DNA of 39,915 nt from Paenibacillus sp. 598K. Its GTDB lineage: Bacteria; Bacillota; Bacilli; Paenibacillales; Paenibacillaceae. Location of the stretch: contig NZ_BFBX01000010.1 of the NCBI RefSeq assembly GCF_003851045.1, forward strand, positions 116,643 to 156,557. The letters are read 5' to 3'. Shown in pieces: positions 32,055-39,915 of the stretch. Position numbers and translations under genes: made by a program. The notes beneath the pieces were generated by a model, which worked only from the letters and a program-made list of their open reading frames with translations, had not been told where the DNA came from and made no database searches. Position 1 is the stretch's first letter. Each line of letters starts with the position of its first letter.

Positions 32055-32821
32055 CAGGCTTTGGTCCGATGCTGAAAAAGGAGCTGTCCGAGCTCTATTA
32101 TAGTATGAGAATCGTCTATGTCCCGATCGTGTTTACGCTGTTGGCGCTTATGCAGCCGGTGACGATGAGTCTGTTGCCCAAGCTGCTGGAGAGCACCGAC
32201 CTGCCACCAGGGACGGTCATCTCGGTGACCGAGCCTCAGGCGATCGATGTCATGGGGACGCTGCTGCAACAGTTCGGCACGCTCGGCACGATGGTCGTCA
32301 TCCTGATCACGATGGGGGCGATCGCGGGGGAACGAGCTTCCGGCGTAGCTCCGATGGTGCTGTCCAAGCCGTTGAGCCGTGCAGCTTATTTCACCGCCAA
32401 GGGTGCAGCCTATGCGGTTCTCGTGACGATCAGCCTGGTCGTCGCCATGCTCATCTCGACCTACTATACCGAGCGTTTGTTCGGCGCGGTCGATTGGGGA
32501 GCGGCTCTGCTCGGTACGCTGGCCTATATCCCGGTGCTGTGGCTACTCGTGTCGATTACGCTGTGTACCTCGGCCTTGTTCCGCAGCCAGATTGCGGCAG
32601 GCGGCGTAGCTTTTGTTGTATACCTGCTCTTGTCAGTCGTACCGTCCTTCCTCGGCGGATTCGTGCGCTGGCTCTCGCCGAACAAGCTAGCGGAGGCGTC
32701 GAGCGCTCTGCTCATCGGCACAGAGGCGGATCGGATCGGTTTGCCGATTGCGGGGGCTCTGGCGTTGGGGGCGTTCTTCTATCTGATGGGGATACTCGCC
32801 CTGCAGACAAGAGAGCTCTGA
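32051..32821 (+). CDS. ABC-2 type transporter permease, YxlG-like
   Basis: A 256-residue membrane protein with about six hydrophobic helices (for example LGTMVVILITMGAIAGE, YAVLVTISLVVAMLI, GVAFVVYLLLSVVPSF). The ATG at 32051 lies in the ATGA overlap with the ATPase gene and gives MTGFGPMLKKELSELY, the usual cytoplasmic start of this family. A longer frame upstream is a chance extension. It is the last gene of the operon; the following 109 bases before the next module contain no clear terminator. Confidence 0.9.
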   Translation: MTGFGPMLKKELSELYYSMRIVYVPIVFTLLALMQPVTMSLLPKLLESTDLPPGTVISVTEPQAIDVMGTLLQQFGTLGTMVVILITMGAIAGERASGVAPMVLSKPLSRAAYFTAKGAAYAVLVTISLVVAMLISTYYTERLFGAVDWGAALLGTLAYIPVLWLLVSITLCTSALFRSQIAAGGVAFVVYLLLSVVPSFLGGFVRWLSPNKLAEASSALLIGTEADRIGLPIAGALALGAFFYLMGILALQTREL

Positions 32822-32930
32822 CACCTGATCTGGCATAGCACATGGACTGGCATAACGGGACGTCTGAGGGTATGATGGATGCAGATGCTATAAGGCTCAT
32901 GCCCTTTGTATGCCGAGGAGGACCAAGACG

Positions 32931-33626
32931 ATGTTTAAGATTATGGTCGTCGAAGACGACGCGACGCTGTTCGAGGAGCTGAAGACGCGGCTTAGCCTGT
33001 GGTCCTACGAGATCTGCGGCGTGCGGCAGTTCGACCGGGTCATGCAGGAGTTTACGGAGACTGCCCCTGACCTGCTCATCATGGATATTCAGCTGCCCAA
33101 GTTCGACGGCTTCCACTGGTGCCGGATGATCCGGGCGCACTCTACCGTGCCGATCATCTTCCTCTCCTCCCGGGATCATCCGATGGATATGGTGATGGCG
33201 ATGCAGCTCGGCGCGGACGATTATGTGCAGAAGCCGTTTCATTTCGAGGTGCTGCTGGCCAAGCTCCAGGCGATCCTGCGCAGGACGTATAACTACGGCA
33301 CAGAGCCGGCGCTGCTGAAGACGTGGCGGGGAGCTGCGGTCGAATATATGAAAAATACCGTCGCGAGCGACCAGGGCAAGGCCGAGCTGACCAAAAACGA
33401 GATGCTCATCCTAGCGATGCTGCTCGAGCGCAAGAACACGATCGTCAGCCGCGAGGAGATGATCGAGAGCTTGTGGCAAAACGAGCAGTTCGTCAGCGAC
33501 AACACGCTGACCGTCAATGTGAATCGCCTCCGCAAAAAGCTGGAAACGATCGGGCTAGGCGCGTACATCGAGACCAAGGTCGGTCAAGGCTACATGGCGA
33601 CGGAAGAGGCGACGCATGATACGTAG
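32931..33626 (+). CDS. Bce-type response regulator (OmpR family)
   Basis: A 231-residue regulator with a receiver domain (acidic E8, D9 and D10, phospho-acceptor D52 in LLIMDIQLPKFDG, K in DDYVQKPFH) and a C-terminal winged helix (about 130-230; LTKNEMLILAMLLERK, DNTLTVNVNRLRKKLE). The ATG at 32931 has GAGGAGG nine bases upstream; an ATG seven codons earlier lacks a ribosome site. The stop overlaps the kinase gene by 11 bases. Such regulators activate the neighbouring BceAB-type transporter in response to peptide antibiotics; the candidate target is the dyad at 34613-34636, upstream of the ATPase gene. Confidence 0.9.
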   Translation: MFKIMVVEDDATLFEELKTRLSLWSYEICGVRQFDRVMQEFTETAPDLLIMDIQLPKFDGFHWCRMIRAHSTVPIIFLSSRDHPMDMVMAMQLGADDYVQKPFHFEVLLAKLQAILRRTYNYGTEPALLKTWRGAAVEYMKNTVASDQGKAELTKNEMLILAMLLERKNTIVSREEMIESLWQNEQFVSDNTLTVNVNRLRKKLETIGLGAYIETKVGQGYMATEEATHDT

Positions 33627-34620
33627 CTTCCTGGTTGAACGCCGGAGCTGGCTGCTGCTGCTGCTCTTCATCCATCTGCTGCCGCCGCTCATCGCGGCGA
33701 TCGATGTGTCTATCCCGCTGCTGCCTGTGCTGTATATTACGCTGCTGTCGGGTCTGGTCTGCCTTGTCTTCCTGATCGCCAGGTATCCGAGAGAGACGAG
33801 GTTCTATCGGCAGCTGAGGGATTGGGATCCGAGCGATGGCACGGCGGCGCTGGCGGAGGCGGACCATCCGCTCGCGCGTATCGTGGAGGCGGCTATATCT
33901 GAGCAGGCGCAGCATTACAAGCGCGAGGCCGCTCGTCAGGGGGAGCTGCTGGAGCAGGAGAAGGACGAGCTGCTGTCCTGGATCCACGAGGTGAAGACGC
34001 CGCTCACGGCGATGCAGCTCGGGATGGAACGGGTATCCGATCCCGTGGTCAAGGCGAGGCTCGCTTACGAATGGCTGCGCATCCATCATCTGCTCGACCA
34101 GCAGCTTCATCAGCGGCGGCTCCCCTATATGGACAACGATCTGTTCATCGAGCGGACGAAGCTCGCGCCGATCGTCGTCCAGGAAATTCAGCCGTTGCGC
34201 TCGTGGTGCATGCAGAAGGGGATCGGCTTCGAGATGGATCTGCAAGCAGAGTACGTGCTGACCGATGCGAAGTGGCTCGGGTTCATCATACGGCAGCTGC
34301 TTACCAACGCGGTCAAATATAGCGACACGGGCGATATTGCGGTCATCAGCCGCGAAGCGAACGATCAGGTAATCGTCGAGGTGCGGGACGTCGGTCGGGG
34401 CATCAGCGCCAAGGACCTGCCGCGCATCTTTGATCGGGGATTCACATCGACTTCGATGCATCAGGACAGCGCGGCCACCGGCATGGGGCTGTATCTGGCG
34501 CACAAGGCAGCCCTTAATCTGCATATCCGCATCGAGGTCGAGTCGGTCAGCAGCAGCGGCTCGACCTTCCGGTTGCGATTTCCTGTAGCCAACGAGATGT
34601 CCCGAATGGGAGGCATGTGA
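33616..34620 (+). CDS. Bce-type intramembrane-sensing histidine kinase
   Basis: A 334-residue kinase. Two transmembrane helices (about 12-29 and 33-54) are joined by only a few residues, so there is no extracellular sensor, the hallmark of BceS-like kinases that take their signal from the transporter. There is no HAMP domain. The dimerisation helix carries LSWIHEVKTPLTAMQL with phospho-acceptor H124. The ATPase domain has LLTNAVKYS, DVGRGIS and TGMGLYLAHKAA. Its stop codon lies in the stem of a hairpin followed by a T-tract. Confidence 0.92.
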   Translation: MIRSFLVERRSWLLLLLFIHLLPPLIAAIDVSIPLLPVLYITLLSGLVCLVFLIARYPRETRFYRQLRDWDPSDGTAALAEADHPLARIVEAAISEQAQHYKREAARQGELLEQEKDELLSWIHEVKTPLTAMQLGMERVSDPVVKARLAYEWLRIHHLLDQQLHQRRLPYMDNDLFIERTKLAPIVVQEIQPLRSWCMQKGIGFEMDLQAEYVLTDAKWLGFIIRQLLTNAVKYSDTGDIAVISREANDQVIVEVRDVGRGISAKDLPRIFDRGFTSTSMHQDSAATGMGLYLAHKAALNLHIRIEVESVSSSGSTFRLRFPVANEMSRMGGM

Positions 34621-34646
34621 CGATAATGTCACATGCTTTTCTGTTT
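34613..34646 (+). terminator. Hairpin with T-tract after the Bce-type kinase gene
   Basis: A perfect 9-bp stem (GCATGTGAC 34613-34621, GTCACATGC 34628-34636, 6-nt loop) is followed by TTTTCTGTTTT. The kinase stop codon TGA lies inside the left arm. It should end or attenuate the regulator-kinase message. The core TGTGAC-N6-GTCACA could alternatively, or also, be the regulator's operator for the downstream transporter genes. Confidence 0.65.
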
Positions 34647-34722
34647 TGTTCGGCGAAGCGCAGGAGATTACTGGAGGGATGGGGTACGATAGAGGTAATT
34701 GAATCAAAGGAGATGGGTGCGG

Positions 34723-35478
34723 ATGGTGATCCTCGAAGCAAAGAAGGTCCGCAAGGTTTATGGCAACAAGTTTAATCGGCAGGAAGTGCTGAAGGGCATC
34801 AACCTTCGAGTCGAAAAGGGCGAGTTCGTCGGCATTATGGGCGCCTCGGGCTCAGGCAAAACAACGCTGCTGAATGTGCTGTCCTCGATCGATCAGCTGA
34901 GCGATGGCGAGATCGAGATTGAGGGACAGCAATTTACAGGCATGAAGGAGAAGCAGCTGGCGGAGTTTCGCAAGCGGCATCTGGGCTTTATCTTCCAGGA
35001 ATATAATCTGCTGGATACGCTCACGGTCAAGGAAAACGTGCTCCTGCCCTTATCGATCCGCAAGCTGTCGAAGCGAGCGGCGCTCGCCAAGTTCCAGGAG
35101 ATCGCCACGGAGCTGGGTATCGAACAGTTAGGGGACAAGTATCCCGGCGAGATCTCCGGCGGGCAGAAGCAGCGCACCTCAGCAGCGCGCGCCTTTGTCC
35201 ATGAGCCAAGCCTTATCTTCGCCGACGAGCCGACGGGGGCGCTCGACTCCAAGTCCGCCTCGGATCTGCTCGGCAAGCTCAACCATATGAACGTCAAGCA
35301 TGCGGCGACGATTGTGATGGTCACGCATGATCCGGTGGCGGCGAGCTATTGCAGCCGGGTCATCTTCATCAAGGACGGCCAGATCTATACCCAACTGCAC
35401 AAGGGCGAGGAGTCGAGACAGACGCTATTGAACGATATTATGAAAACCCAAGGCGTGCTGGGCGGTGTTCAAGGGTGA
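34723..35478 (+). CDS. Bce-type ABC transporter ATP-binding protein
   Basis: A 251-residue ATPase closely following BceA-type sequences: [18 protein letters not shown], Walker [10 protein letters not shown] (40-48), the signature ISGGQKQR, Walker [13 protein letters not shown] and the end [12 protein letters not shown]. These ATPases power removal of bacitracin-like or lantibiotic peptides from their lipid II-cycle targets and are part of the sensing complex. The ATG at 34723 has AAAGGAG ten bases upstream; a GTG two codons earlier is an alternative. It overlaps the permease gene by four bases (GTGA). Confidence 0.93.
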   Translation: MVILEAKKVRKVYGNKFNRQEVLKGINLRVEKGEFVGIMGASGSGKTTLLNVLSSIDQLSDGEIEIEGQQFTGMKEKQLAEFRKRHLGFIFQEYNLLDTLTVKENVLLPLSIRKLSKRAALAKFQEIATELGIEQLGDKYPGEISGGQKQRTSAARAFVHEPSLIFADEPTGALDSKSASDLLGKLNHMNVKHAATIVMVTHDPVAASYCSRVIFIKDGQIYTQLHKGEESRQTLLNDIMKTQGVLGGVQG

Positions 35479-37412
35479 GTCTGACCACGATCATACTTCG
35501 CAACCTGCGCAAAAATATCAAGCATTACTATCTGTACGTTTTTGCGCTTATCTTTAGCTCGTCCTTATACTTTTCCTTCGTGACGCTGCAATACGATCCG
35601 TCGATGGACGAGACCAAGGGCTCGGTCAAGGGAGCGGCCGCGCTCGCAGCGGCTTCGGTCCTGCTGGTCGCGATCGTTGCCATTTTTCTGCTCTATGCCA
35701 ATACGATCTTCATCAAGCGTCGCAGCCGGGAGATCGGTCTGTTCCAACTGATCGGTCTGACCAAGACGCGAATCCTCGGCATTATTACCGCCGAAAATAT
35801 GATTTTGTATTTTGGCTCCGTGTTGGTCGGGATTAGCGCCGGCTTTGTCGTTTCCCGTCTGGCCCTGATGGTCCTCTTCCGGATTATCGGCGTGGAGGAG
35901 ATGGCCGAGCTGCGCCTCTCGCCGGGAGCGATTGTTCAGACGATCCTCGTTTTTGTGGTGATCTATATGCTGATCATCGCGATGAACTACGTCTTTATCA
36001 AGAGGCAGACGATCCTGGCGCTGTTCCAGGTCGCATCGTCTACGGAGCAACGGGTCAGCAAGCGCAGCGTGTTAGGGACGCTGGTCGGCATAGCCGGATT
36101 GCTATTGATCCTGCTCGGCTATTATGTATCGACAGAGCTGTTCAGCGGGAGCTTCACCAATATGGGCGAGCTGGCGTTTGCGATGATTTTTATTTTGGCC
36201 GCCGTCATTATCGGGACGTATCTGTTCTACAAGGGCTCGGTCGGCGTCATCTTCAATATGATCCGTCGCAGCAAATCCGGTTATCTCTCGATCGGGGAGG
36301 TGCTGTCGCTCTCCTCCATCATGTTCCGCATGAAGTCGAACGCGCTGCTGCTGACGGTCATTACCACAGTCTCGGCGCTGGCGATCGGTCTGCTGTCGTT
36401 ATCGTATATCTCTTATTACTCTTCAGAAGCGCAAGCGCGGCACAGCGTGCCGAACGACTTTGCCTTTGTGGACGAGCAAGAGAAGGCGCAGTTTGCTGAA
36501 GCGCTCGATAGCCGAGGGATCGCGTATACTGTCGTGCATAGACAGCCGATCTATATCGAGGCGGATGTATCCGATATTGCCTCGGCCAGCGTCGAGTTGA
36601 ACCTTGGAGACAAGTCGTTGATTATCCCGACGATTTCAGAGTCTATGGTTGAGGACATCGAGCTGGAACCGGGCGAGGCGATCTTTATGGGATACAATGG
36701 AACGATTCAGCAAATTTTACCCACCCTAGGCAAGGGCGCCATTCGGTTGGTCGGGCAGAGCGGGAGCGTGGAGCTGCGGCTTGCAGGGACAAGGGAAGAG
36801 TCGGTCTTGTATTATATGTACAACTCGGGCATGCCGACGGTCGTTGTCGATGACAGCATCTATGAGCAGCTGCGGGTGGACATCGATCCTGCATTGCAGA
36901 AGTTCACAGACTACTACGGCATCGATATCCCGGATCCGTCCGCCAGAGAGCAAGCGGAGCAGTACTTTTCGGATGAAGGCTTGGAGGAATCCAATAAAGT
37001 CTTCTCGCAGTATGCGGATATGATGGCAAGTCGGATGAATATGGGCTTGATCATGTTCATTGTCGCATTCCTTGGGCTGGCCTTCCTTATTACCTCCGGC
37101 TGTATCCTCTACTTCAAGCAGATGAACGAGAGCGAAGAGGAGAAGCCGAGCTACACCATCTTGCGCAAGCTGGGATTCACCCAAAGCGATCTGCTGCGCG
37201 GCATTGTTTTCAAGCAAATACTCAATTTTGGCATTCCGCTTGCGGTGGGCCTTAGTCATAGCTATTTTGCAGTGAAGTCGGGCTGGTTCTTTTTTGGCAC
37301 GGAGCTGATGACGCCGATGCTGATCGTCATGGGGGTGTATACGGCGTTGTATTCGATCTTTGGTCTGCTCTCCGTCTTGTATTGCAAGCGGGTCATCAAG
37401 GAATCGCTGTAG
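35475..37412 (+). CDS. Bce-type ABC transporter permease (FtsX-like)
   Basis: A 645-residue membrane protein with the ten-helix plan of BceB permeases. One helix near the start ([16 protein letters not shown]) and three further helices by about 220 come first, more follow in the middle, and a large extracellular domain of about 200 residues (about 325-525, from [16 protein letters not shown]) precedes three closing helices. The extracellular domain carries the peptide specificity. The start is GTG at 35475 in a GTGA overlap with the ATPase gene; the upstream extension of the frame is a shadow. UppP follows after 16 bases, so transport and undecaprenyl-phosphate recycling are co-expressed. The target antibiotic cannot be read from sequence. 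Confidence 0.92.
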   Translation: MSLTTIILRNLRKNIKHYYLYVFALIFSSSLYFSFVTLQYDPSMDETKGSVKGAAALAAASVLLVAIVAIFLLYANTIFIKRRSREIGLFQLIGLTKTRILGIITAENMILYFGSVLVGISAGFVVSRLALMVLFRIIGVEEMAELRLSPGAIVQTILVFVVIYMLIIAMNYVFIKRQTILALFQVASSTEQRVSKRSVLGTLVGIAGLLLILLGYYVSTELFSGSFTNMGELAFAMIFILAAVIIGTYLFYKGSVGVIFNMIRRSKSGYLSIGEVLSLSSIMFRMKSNALLLTVITTVSALAIGLLSLSYISYYSSEAQARHSVPNDFAFVDEQEKAQFAEALDSRGIAYTVVHRQPIYIEADVSDIASASVELNLGDKSLIIPTISESMVEDIELEPGEAIFMGYNGTIQQILPTLGKGAIRLVGQSGSVELRLAGTREESVLYYMYNSGMPTVVVDDSIYEQLRVDIDPALQKFTDYYGIDIPDPSAREQAEQYFSDEGLEESNKVFSQYADMMASRMNMGLIMFIVAFLGLAFLITSGCILYFKQMNESEEEKPSYTILRKLGFTQSDLLRGIVFKQILNFGIPLAVGLSHSYFAVKSGWFFFGTELMTPMLIVMGVYTALYSIFGLLSVLYCKRVIKESL

Positions 37413-37428
37413 AGAGGAAGGGTGAAGG

Positions 37429-38229
37429 ATGCAGGATATCATCCATGCGATTATATTGGGCATCGTCGAGGGGCTGACCGAGTTCCTCCCGGTGTCGTCC
37501 ACAGGACACCTGATCCTTGCCGGGGATCTGCTCGGCTTCGACGGAGAAGCGGAGAAAACCTTTATGATCGTCATTCAGCTCGGCGCAGTCATGGCTGTAT
37601 TGCTGCTGTACTGGAAGCGATATATCGCGATGCTGCGGGATATGGTGAAGCTGGACTTCAAGAAGAAAAAGCTGAACGTCATCCATATGTTCCTGGCGAT
37701 GTTCCCGGCGCTGATCGTCTATCTGCTGTGCAATGACTATATCAAGCGGGTGCTGTTCGGTCCCGGGCCGGTGCTGATCAGCCTCGTGGCGGGCGGCATC
37801 CTGCTCATCATCGCGGCCCGCGCGAAGCGCAAGGTGACGGCCGAGGAGACGGACGATCTCTCGTACAAGCAGGCGCTTGGCATCGGGCTGTTCCAATGTC
37901 TCGCGCTGTGGCCCGGCTTCTCGCGCTCGGGCTCGACGATCTCGGGCGGGCTGTTGCTCGGGACGAGTCAGAAGGCGGCGGCCGACTTTACCTTTATGAT
38001 CTCCGTCCCGGTCATGATGGGGGCGACGGTGCTCGATATGTACGCCAGCCGCGACGCGCTTGTCTCCGACGACCTGGTCTTGTTCCTCGTAGGATTCATC
38101 GCCGCCTTCGTCGTCGCTATGCTGGCGGTGGTGACGTTTCTTAATCTGATCAAGCGACTGCGGCTGGAGTGGTTCGCCGCTTACCGCTTTGTGATCGCGA
38201 TTCTGTTTTACGTCTTTGTCATGGCTTGA
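37429..38229 (+). CDS. uppP: Undecaprenyl-diphosphatase
   Basis: A 266-residue integral membrane phosphatase that turns undecaprenyl diphosphate into the monophosphate carrier for wall synthesis; extra copies give bacitracin resistance. The catalytic blocks are EGLTEFLPVSSTGH (E14, E18 and H27) and PGFSRSGSTISGG. About seven or eight hydrophobic helices are present and the length is normal for BacA/UppP proteins. The start ATG follows GAGAGGAAGGGTGAAGG. It is only 16 bases after the Bce-type permease, which ties it to the peptide-antibiotic response module. A strong shared terminator follows. Confidence 0.95.
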   Translation: MQDIIHAIILGIVEGLTEFLPVSSTGHLILAGDLLGFDGEAEKTFMIVIQLGAVMAVLLLYWKRYIAMLRDMVKLDFKKKKLNVIHMFLAMFPALIVYLLCNDYIKRVLFGPGPVLISLVAGGILLIIAARAKRKVTAEETDDLSYKQALGIGLFQCLALWPGFSRSGSTISGGLLLGTSQKAAADFTFMISVPVMMGATVLDMYASRDALVSDDLVLFLVGFIAAFVVAMLAVVTFLNLIKRLRLEWFAAYRFVIAILFYVFVMA

Positions 38230-38233
38230 GTTC

Positions 38234-38300
38234 AGGTTGCCCTCAAAAAAGCGTTGACCGGATTCGATCCCGTGCCTCTTCGGCTTTTTGAGGGCAGCCT
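38234..38300. terminator. Long bidirectional terminator between uppP and the MerR-family gene
   Basis: Arms 38234-38252 and 38283-38300 pair over about 18 bp, with one G-U pair and one bulged A, around a 30-nt loop. The T-rich tail on the plus side is GTTATTTTGGG. Its place between two convergent genes suggests that it serves both. Confidence 0.7.
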
Positions 38301-38301
38301 G

Positions 38302-39144
38302 TTATTTTGGGTTTGTTCTATTGTTTCTTCCCGGCTCCTCGATTTGTACCATGATCTGCACCAGGTAGTCGTCGGGCTGCTGCAGGACGACCTCGTCGAG
38401 GAGATACTCCTCGTAAGCATCGCCGATGATGACGTACCCCTCGCGCGCCACCGTCTCAAAAATCTGCGGAAAAATCTTCTCTGTGTCGCCATAGTTGGCC
38501 CTCGCGTAAGCCACCAGATAATAACCCTCCGGCATGTACGCCTGCTCCTGCTGCGCTGTCGTTATCCGGCAGTACATGCCGGATATCGCATCGCCGTCGC
38601 CGCGCAGCAGCGCCTCCCGGGGGATGATTACGCCATTGGGATAGCCAAGCGGCGCATGCTCCAGCTGCAGGCGCTGCTGGAAGTCCTGCCACAGCTCCTC
38701 GGGGAATTGTTGCTTGGACGCTTGTACTGTGCTTCCGCGCAGCACGGGCGTACGGGCCTGCCAGACGACATGCATCTGGCCGGTGTCGATGCTCATCGAG
38801 GCTTCGATATTGTCCGCTCGTCGCACGATCATCTGCCGGGCCAGCTCCAGCTTCGTCAGTTGCTGCCGGACATGCTCCTCCTGCTTGCGCAACAGCGCCA
38901 GCGTCACCTCGGGCGTGCGCTGATCCAGGTAGGTCCGGATCTCCCCGAGCGACATGCCCAGCTCCTTGAAGATATGGATGAGGCCGATCGTATCGAGCTG
39001 GCTGCGGTGGTAGTAGCGGTAGCCGTTGGCTGCAATATGAGCCGGCTGGAACAAGCCGAGACGATCATAATAGATGAGCGTCTTGCGGTTCACTTCGGAT
39101 AGCTTGGAAAATGCGCTGATCGTTAACAAGTCGCTTGGCTGCAT
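38302..39144 (-). CDS. MerR-family transcriptional regulator with GyrI-like effector domain
   Basis: A 280-residue regulator of the BmrR/BltR layout. The N-terminal MerR helix-turn-helix (LLTISAFSKLSEVNRKTLIY, YDRLGLF, ANGYRYY) is followed by a coiled-coil dimerisation helix (about 75-110) and a C-terminal GyrI-like/SOUL-type ligand domain (about 125-270; MPEGYYLVAYARANYGDTEK, EGYVIIGDAYEEYLLDEV). Such proteins sense hydrophobic or cationic drugs and activate efflux genes by twisting the promoter. No efflux gene is present in the window. The ATG is preceded by AGTGGGGGG. An inverted repeat at 39173-39193 is the likely operator. Confidence 0.9.
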   Translation of the reverse strand: MQPSDLLTISAFSKLSEVNRKTLIYYDRLGLFQPAHIAANGYRYYHRSQLDTIGLIHIFKELGMSLGEIRTYLDQRTPEVTLALLRKQEEHVRQQLTKLELARQMIVRRADNIEASMSIDTGQMHVVWQARTPVLRGSTVQASKQQFPEELWQDFQQRLQLEHAPLGYPNGVIIPREALLRGDGDAISGMYCRITTAQQEQAYMPEGYYLVAYARANYGDTEKIFPQIFETVAREGYVIIGDAYEEYLLDEVVLQQPDDYLVQIMVQIEEPGRNNRTNPK

Positions 39145-39172
39145 AGGAACCCCCCACTAAAAGATCGGATGG

Positions 39173-39193
39173 ACTATATAGTTGCTATACAGT
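39173..39193. promoter_or_regulatory. Inverted repeat upstream of the MerR-family gene, candidate operator
   Basis: ACTATATAG, 3-nt centre, CTATACAGT: 9-bp arms with one mismatch, 29 bases before the start codon. On the minus strand it contains the TATAG promoter-like core, and TTACAA (39199 to 39194) is next to it. MerR-type operators lie between -35 and -10; exact promoter elements cannot be fixed here. Confidence 0.5.
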
Positions 39194-39260
39194 TTGTAAT
39201 TGCTGTTATTGTACACAAGATTGGCCCCCGTGACTGCGCGTCGCACAGACGAATATGTGT

Positions 39261-39915
39261 TCAGGAGCCTCGCTGCAGCTCGCTCCAAGTGCGGCTGAGC
39301 CACTGCGCAAAGGCTTCCTCTTCCTCGAATTGAGGGAAGTGCGCGGAATGCTCAAACACGACAAAGTCCTTGCGGGGCGCATTAAGCTGATCAAAGTAGG
39401 CTTGGGCAGACTGCACGGACGTCATATAATCGTACCGCCCCATGACGAAATAGGCGGGAATCTCCAGGCGCTCCACCTGCTCGGGCAAAGGCTGCTTTAA
39501 TACCTCGTCCAGCAGAGGCCCTTGGGTCGCGGACACGCCTCTAATGTAGCGCAGCACATCGAGCAGATTATACTCCGGATGGAACAGGAAGCCGGTATAA
39601 TAATCCATGTTGTCGTTGATCAAGCGGGAGGCGCCGCCGTATTTGCGCACCAGATCTCTCGGAGTCAGGCGCTCGCCGCGCGTAATCTCGTCCCGCAGAC
39701 GCTCCGCCCGTCCGATATCGGTGGTATCTCCGGCGAGCGTAGCCTGGTCGATCACGTAGGCCAGACTGTCCAACTCGCTGGCGACAGCGTCGGCGACTTG
39801 TCCGATGCCGATATAGGCCGCATAACGCTCGGGCGCCCGGGCGGCAGCCTTCATGCCGATATACGTACCGAAGGAATGGCCTGCCAGCAGCAGCTTGTCC
39901 GCGCCGAGCTCGGCG
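39261..39915 (-). CDS. Alpha/beta hydrolase, C-terminal part (gene continues beyond the window)
   Basis: About 218 codons are visible; the 5' end lies past position 39915. The frame runs open to the window edge, reading AELGADKLLLAGHSFGTYIG before the first internal ATG at 39854. GHSFG is the nucleophile elbow with the catalytic serine. The likely acid lies in MGRYDYMTS and the catalytic histidine in EHSAHFPQFE. The cap region (about 60 residues with YYTGFLFHPEYN) is typical of proline iminopeptidase-like alpha/beta hydrolases. The substrate is unknown. It is on the same strand as, and upstream of, the MerR-family gene, with about 116 bases between them. Confidence 0.85.
   Translation of the reverse strand, partial: AELGADKLLLAGHSFGTYIGMKAAARAPERYAAYIGIGQVADAVASELDSLAYVIDQATLAGDTTDIGRAERLRDEITRGERLTPRDLVRKYGGASRLINDNMDYYTGFLFHPEYNLLDVLRYIRGVSATQGPLLDEVLKQPLPEQVERLEIPAYFVMGRYDYMTSVQSAQAYFDQLNAPRKDFVVFEHSAHFPQFEEEEAFAQWLSRTWSELQRGS

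Noticed and set aside
38250..38282. tRNA 3'-end-like sequence (GGATTCGATCC) in the loop of the uppP terminator
   Set aside because: The flanking bases do not form a 5-bp T-stem with a proper seven-base loop, and no acceptor, D or anticodon arms or CCA end are present.

Overview
This window looks like a chromosomal segment of a Paenibacillus-type bacterium (Firmicutes, Bacillales). The signs are a GC-rich but not extreme base composition, strong AGGAGG-type ribosome binding sites with several TTG and GTG starts, LplB/YtcP/LipO-type sugar ABC importers paired with YesM/YesN two-component regulators, stalk-domain (copper amine oxidase N-terminal-like) secreted proteins, and a Bce-type antimicrobial peptide module. 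The species cannot be fixed from the sequence alone. No rRNA, tRNA, CRISPR array, transposase or phage gene was seen.

Region 1 (1-14387) is a glycan, probably mannoside, utilisation locus. A large secreted GxGYxYP-family protein with four NBR1-like Ig repeats and a malectin domain (minus strand) diverges from an operon of a cytosolic GH38 alpha-mannosidase, two ABC permeases and a lipoprotein binding protein. A YesM/YesN-type sensor kinase and AraC-type response regulator follow in opposite orientation. Three pairs of a 10-bp box (consensus TGTGTAGRAT), each pair repeated at exactly 21 bp, lie in the divergent promoter region (one pair facing each gene, with identical distance to a -10 hexamer) and upstream of the regulator operon. 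This is a likely YesN regulon signature. A catabolite-repression (cre) match sits just downstream of the predicted GH38 promoter.

Region 2 (14388-19279) holds a MOSC-domain protein converging on a probable envelope methionine-repair operon. In transcription order this is a secreted, extremely methionine-rich stalk protein, an OmpR-type regulator, a histidine kinase, a 3' remnant of ccdA, a thioredoxin-like lipoprotein and a fused MsrA-MsrB lipoprotein. This resembles, in logic, a sacrificial methionine sink repaired by extracytoplasmic Msr, and it is the most interesting candidate system here.

Region 3 (19389-23214) carries a BlaI/MecI-type repressor, an M56 (BlaR1-like) membrane metallopeptidase and a second stalk-domain protein, followed by a cupin protein. 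Region 4 (23239-27071) is cellobiose phosphorylase with its LacI-type repressor; identical operators precede both genes. Region 5 (27072-30195) has a repeat-rich spacer, an unrecognised membrane-anchored two-lobe protein, an SF0329-like protein and a TVP38/DedA-like membrane protein.

Region 6 (30148-32821) is a winged-helix regulator and a PLDc_N peptide plus ABC exporter (YxlE-F-G-like) operon sharing the same 19-bp palindromic operator. Region 7 (32931-38300) is a complete Bce-type detoxification module: response regulator, sensor kinase, ATPase, permease and undecaprenyl-diphosphatase UppP. The window ends with a MerR-family regulator and the C-terminal part of an alpha/beta hydrolase that continues beyond position 39915.
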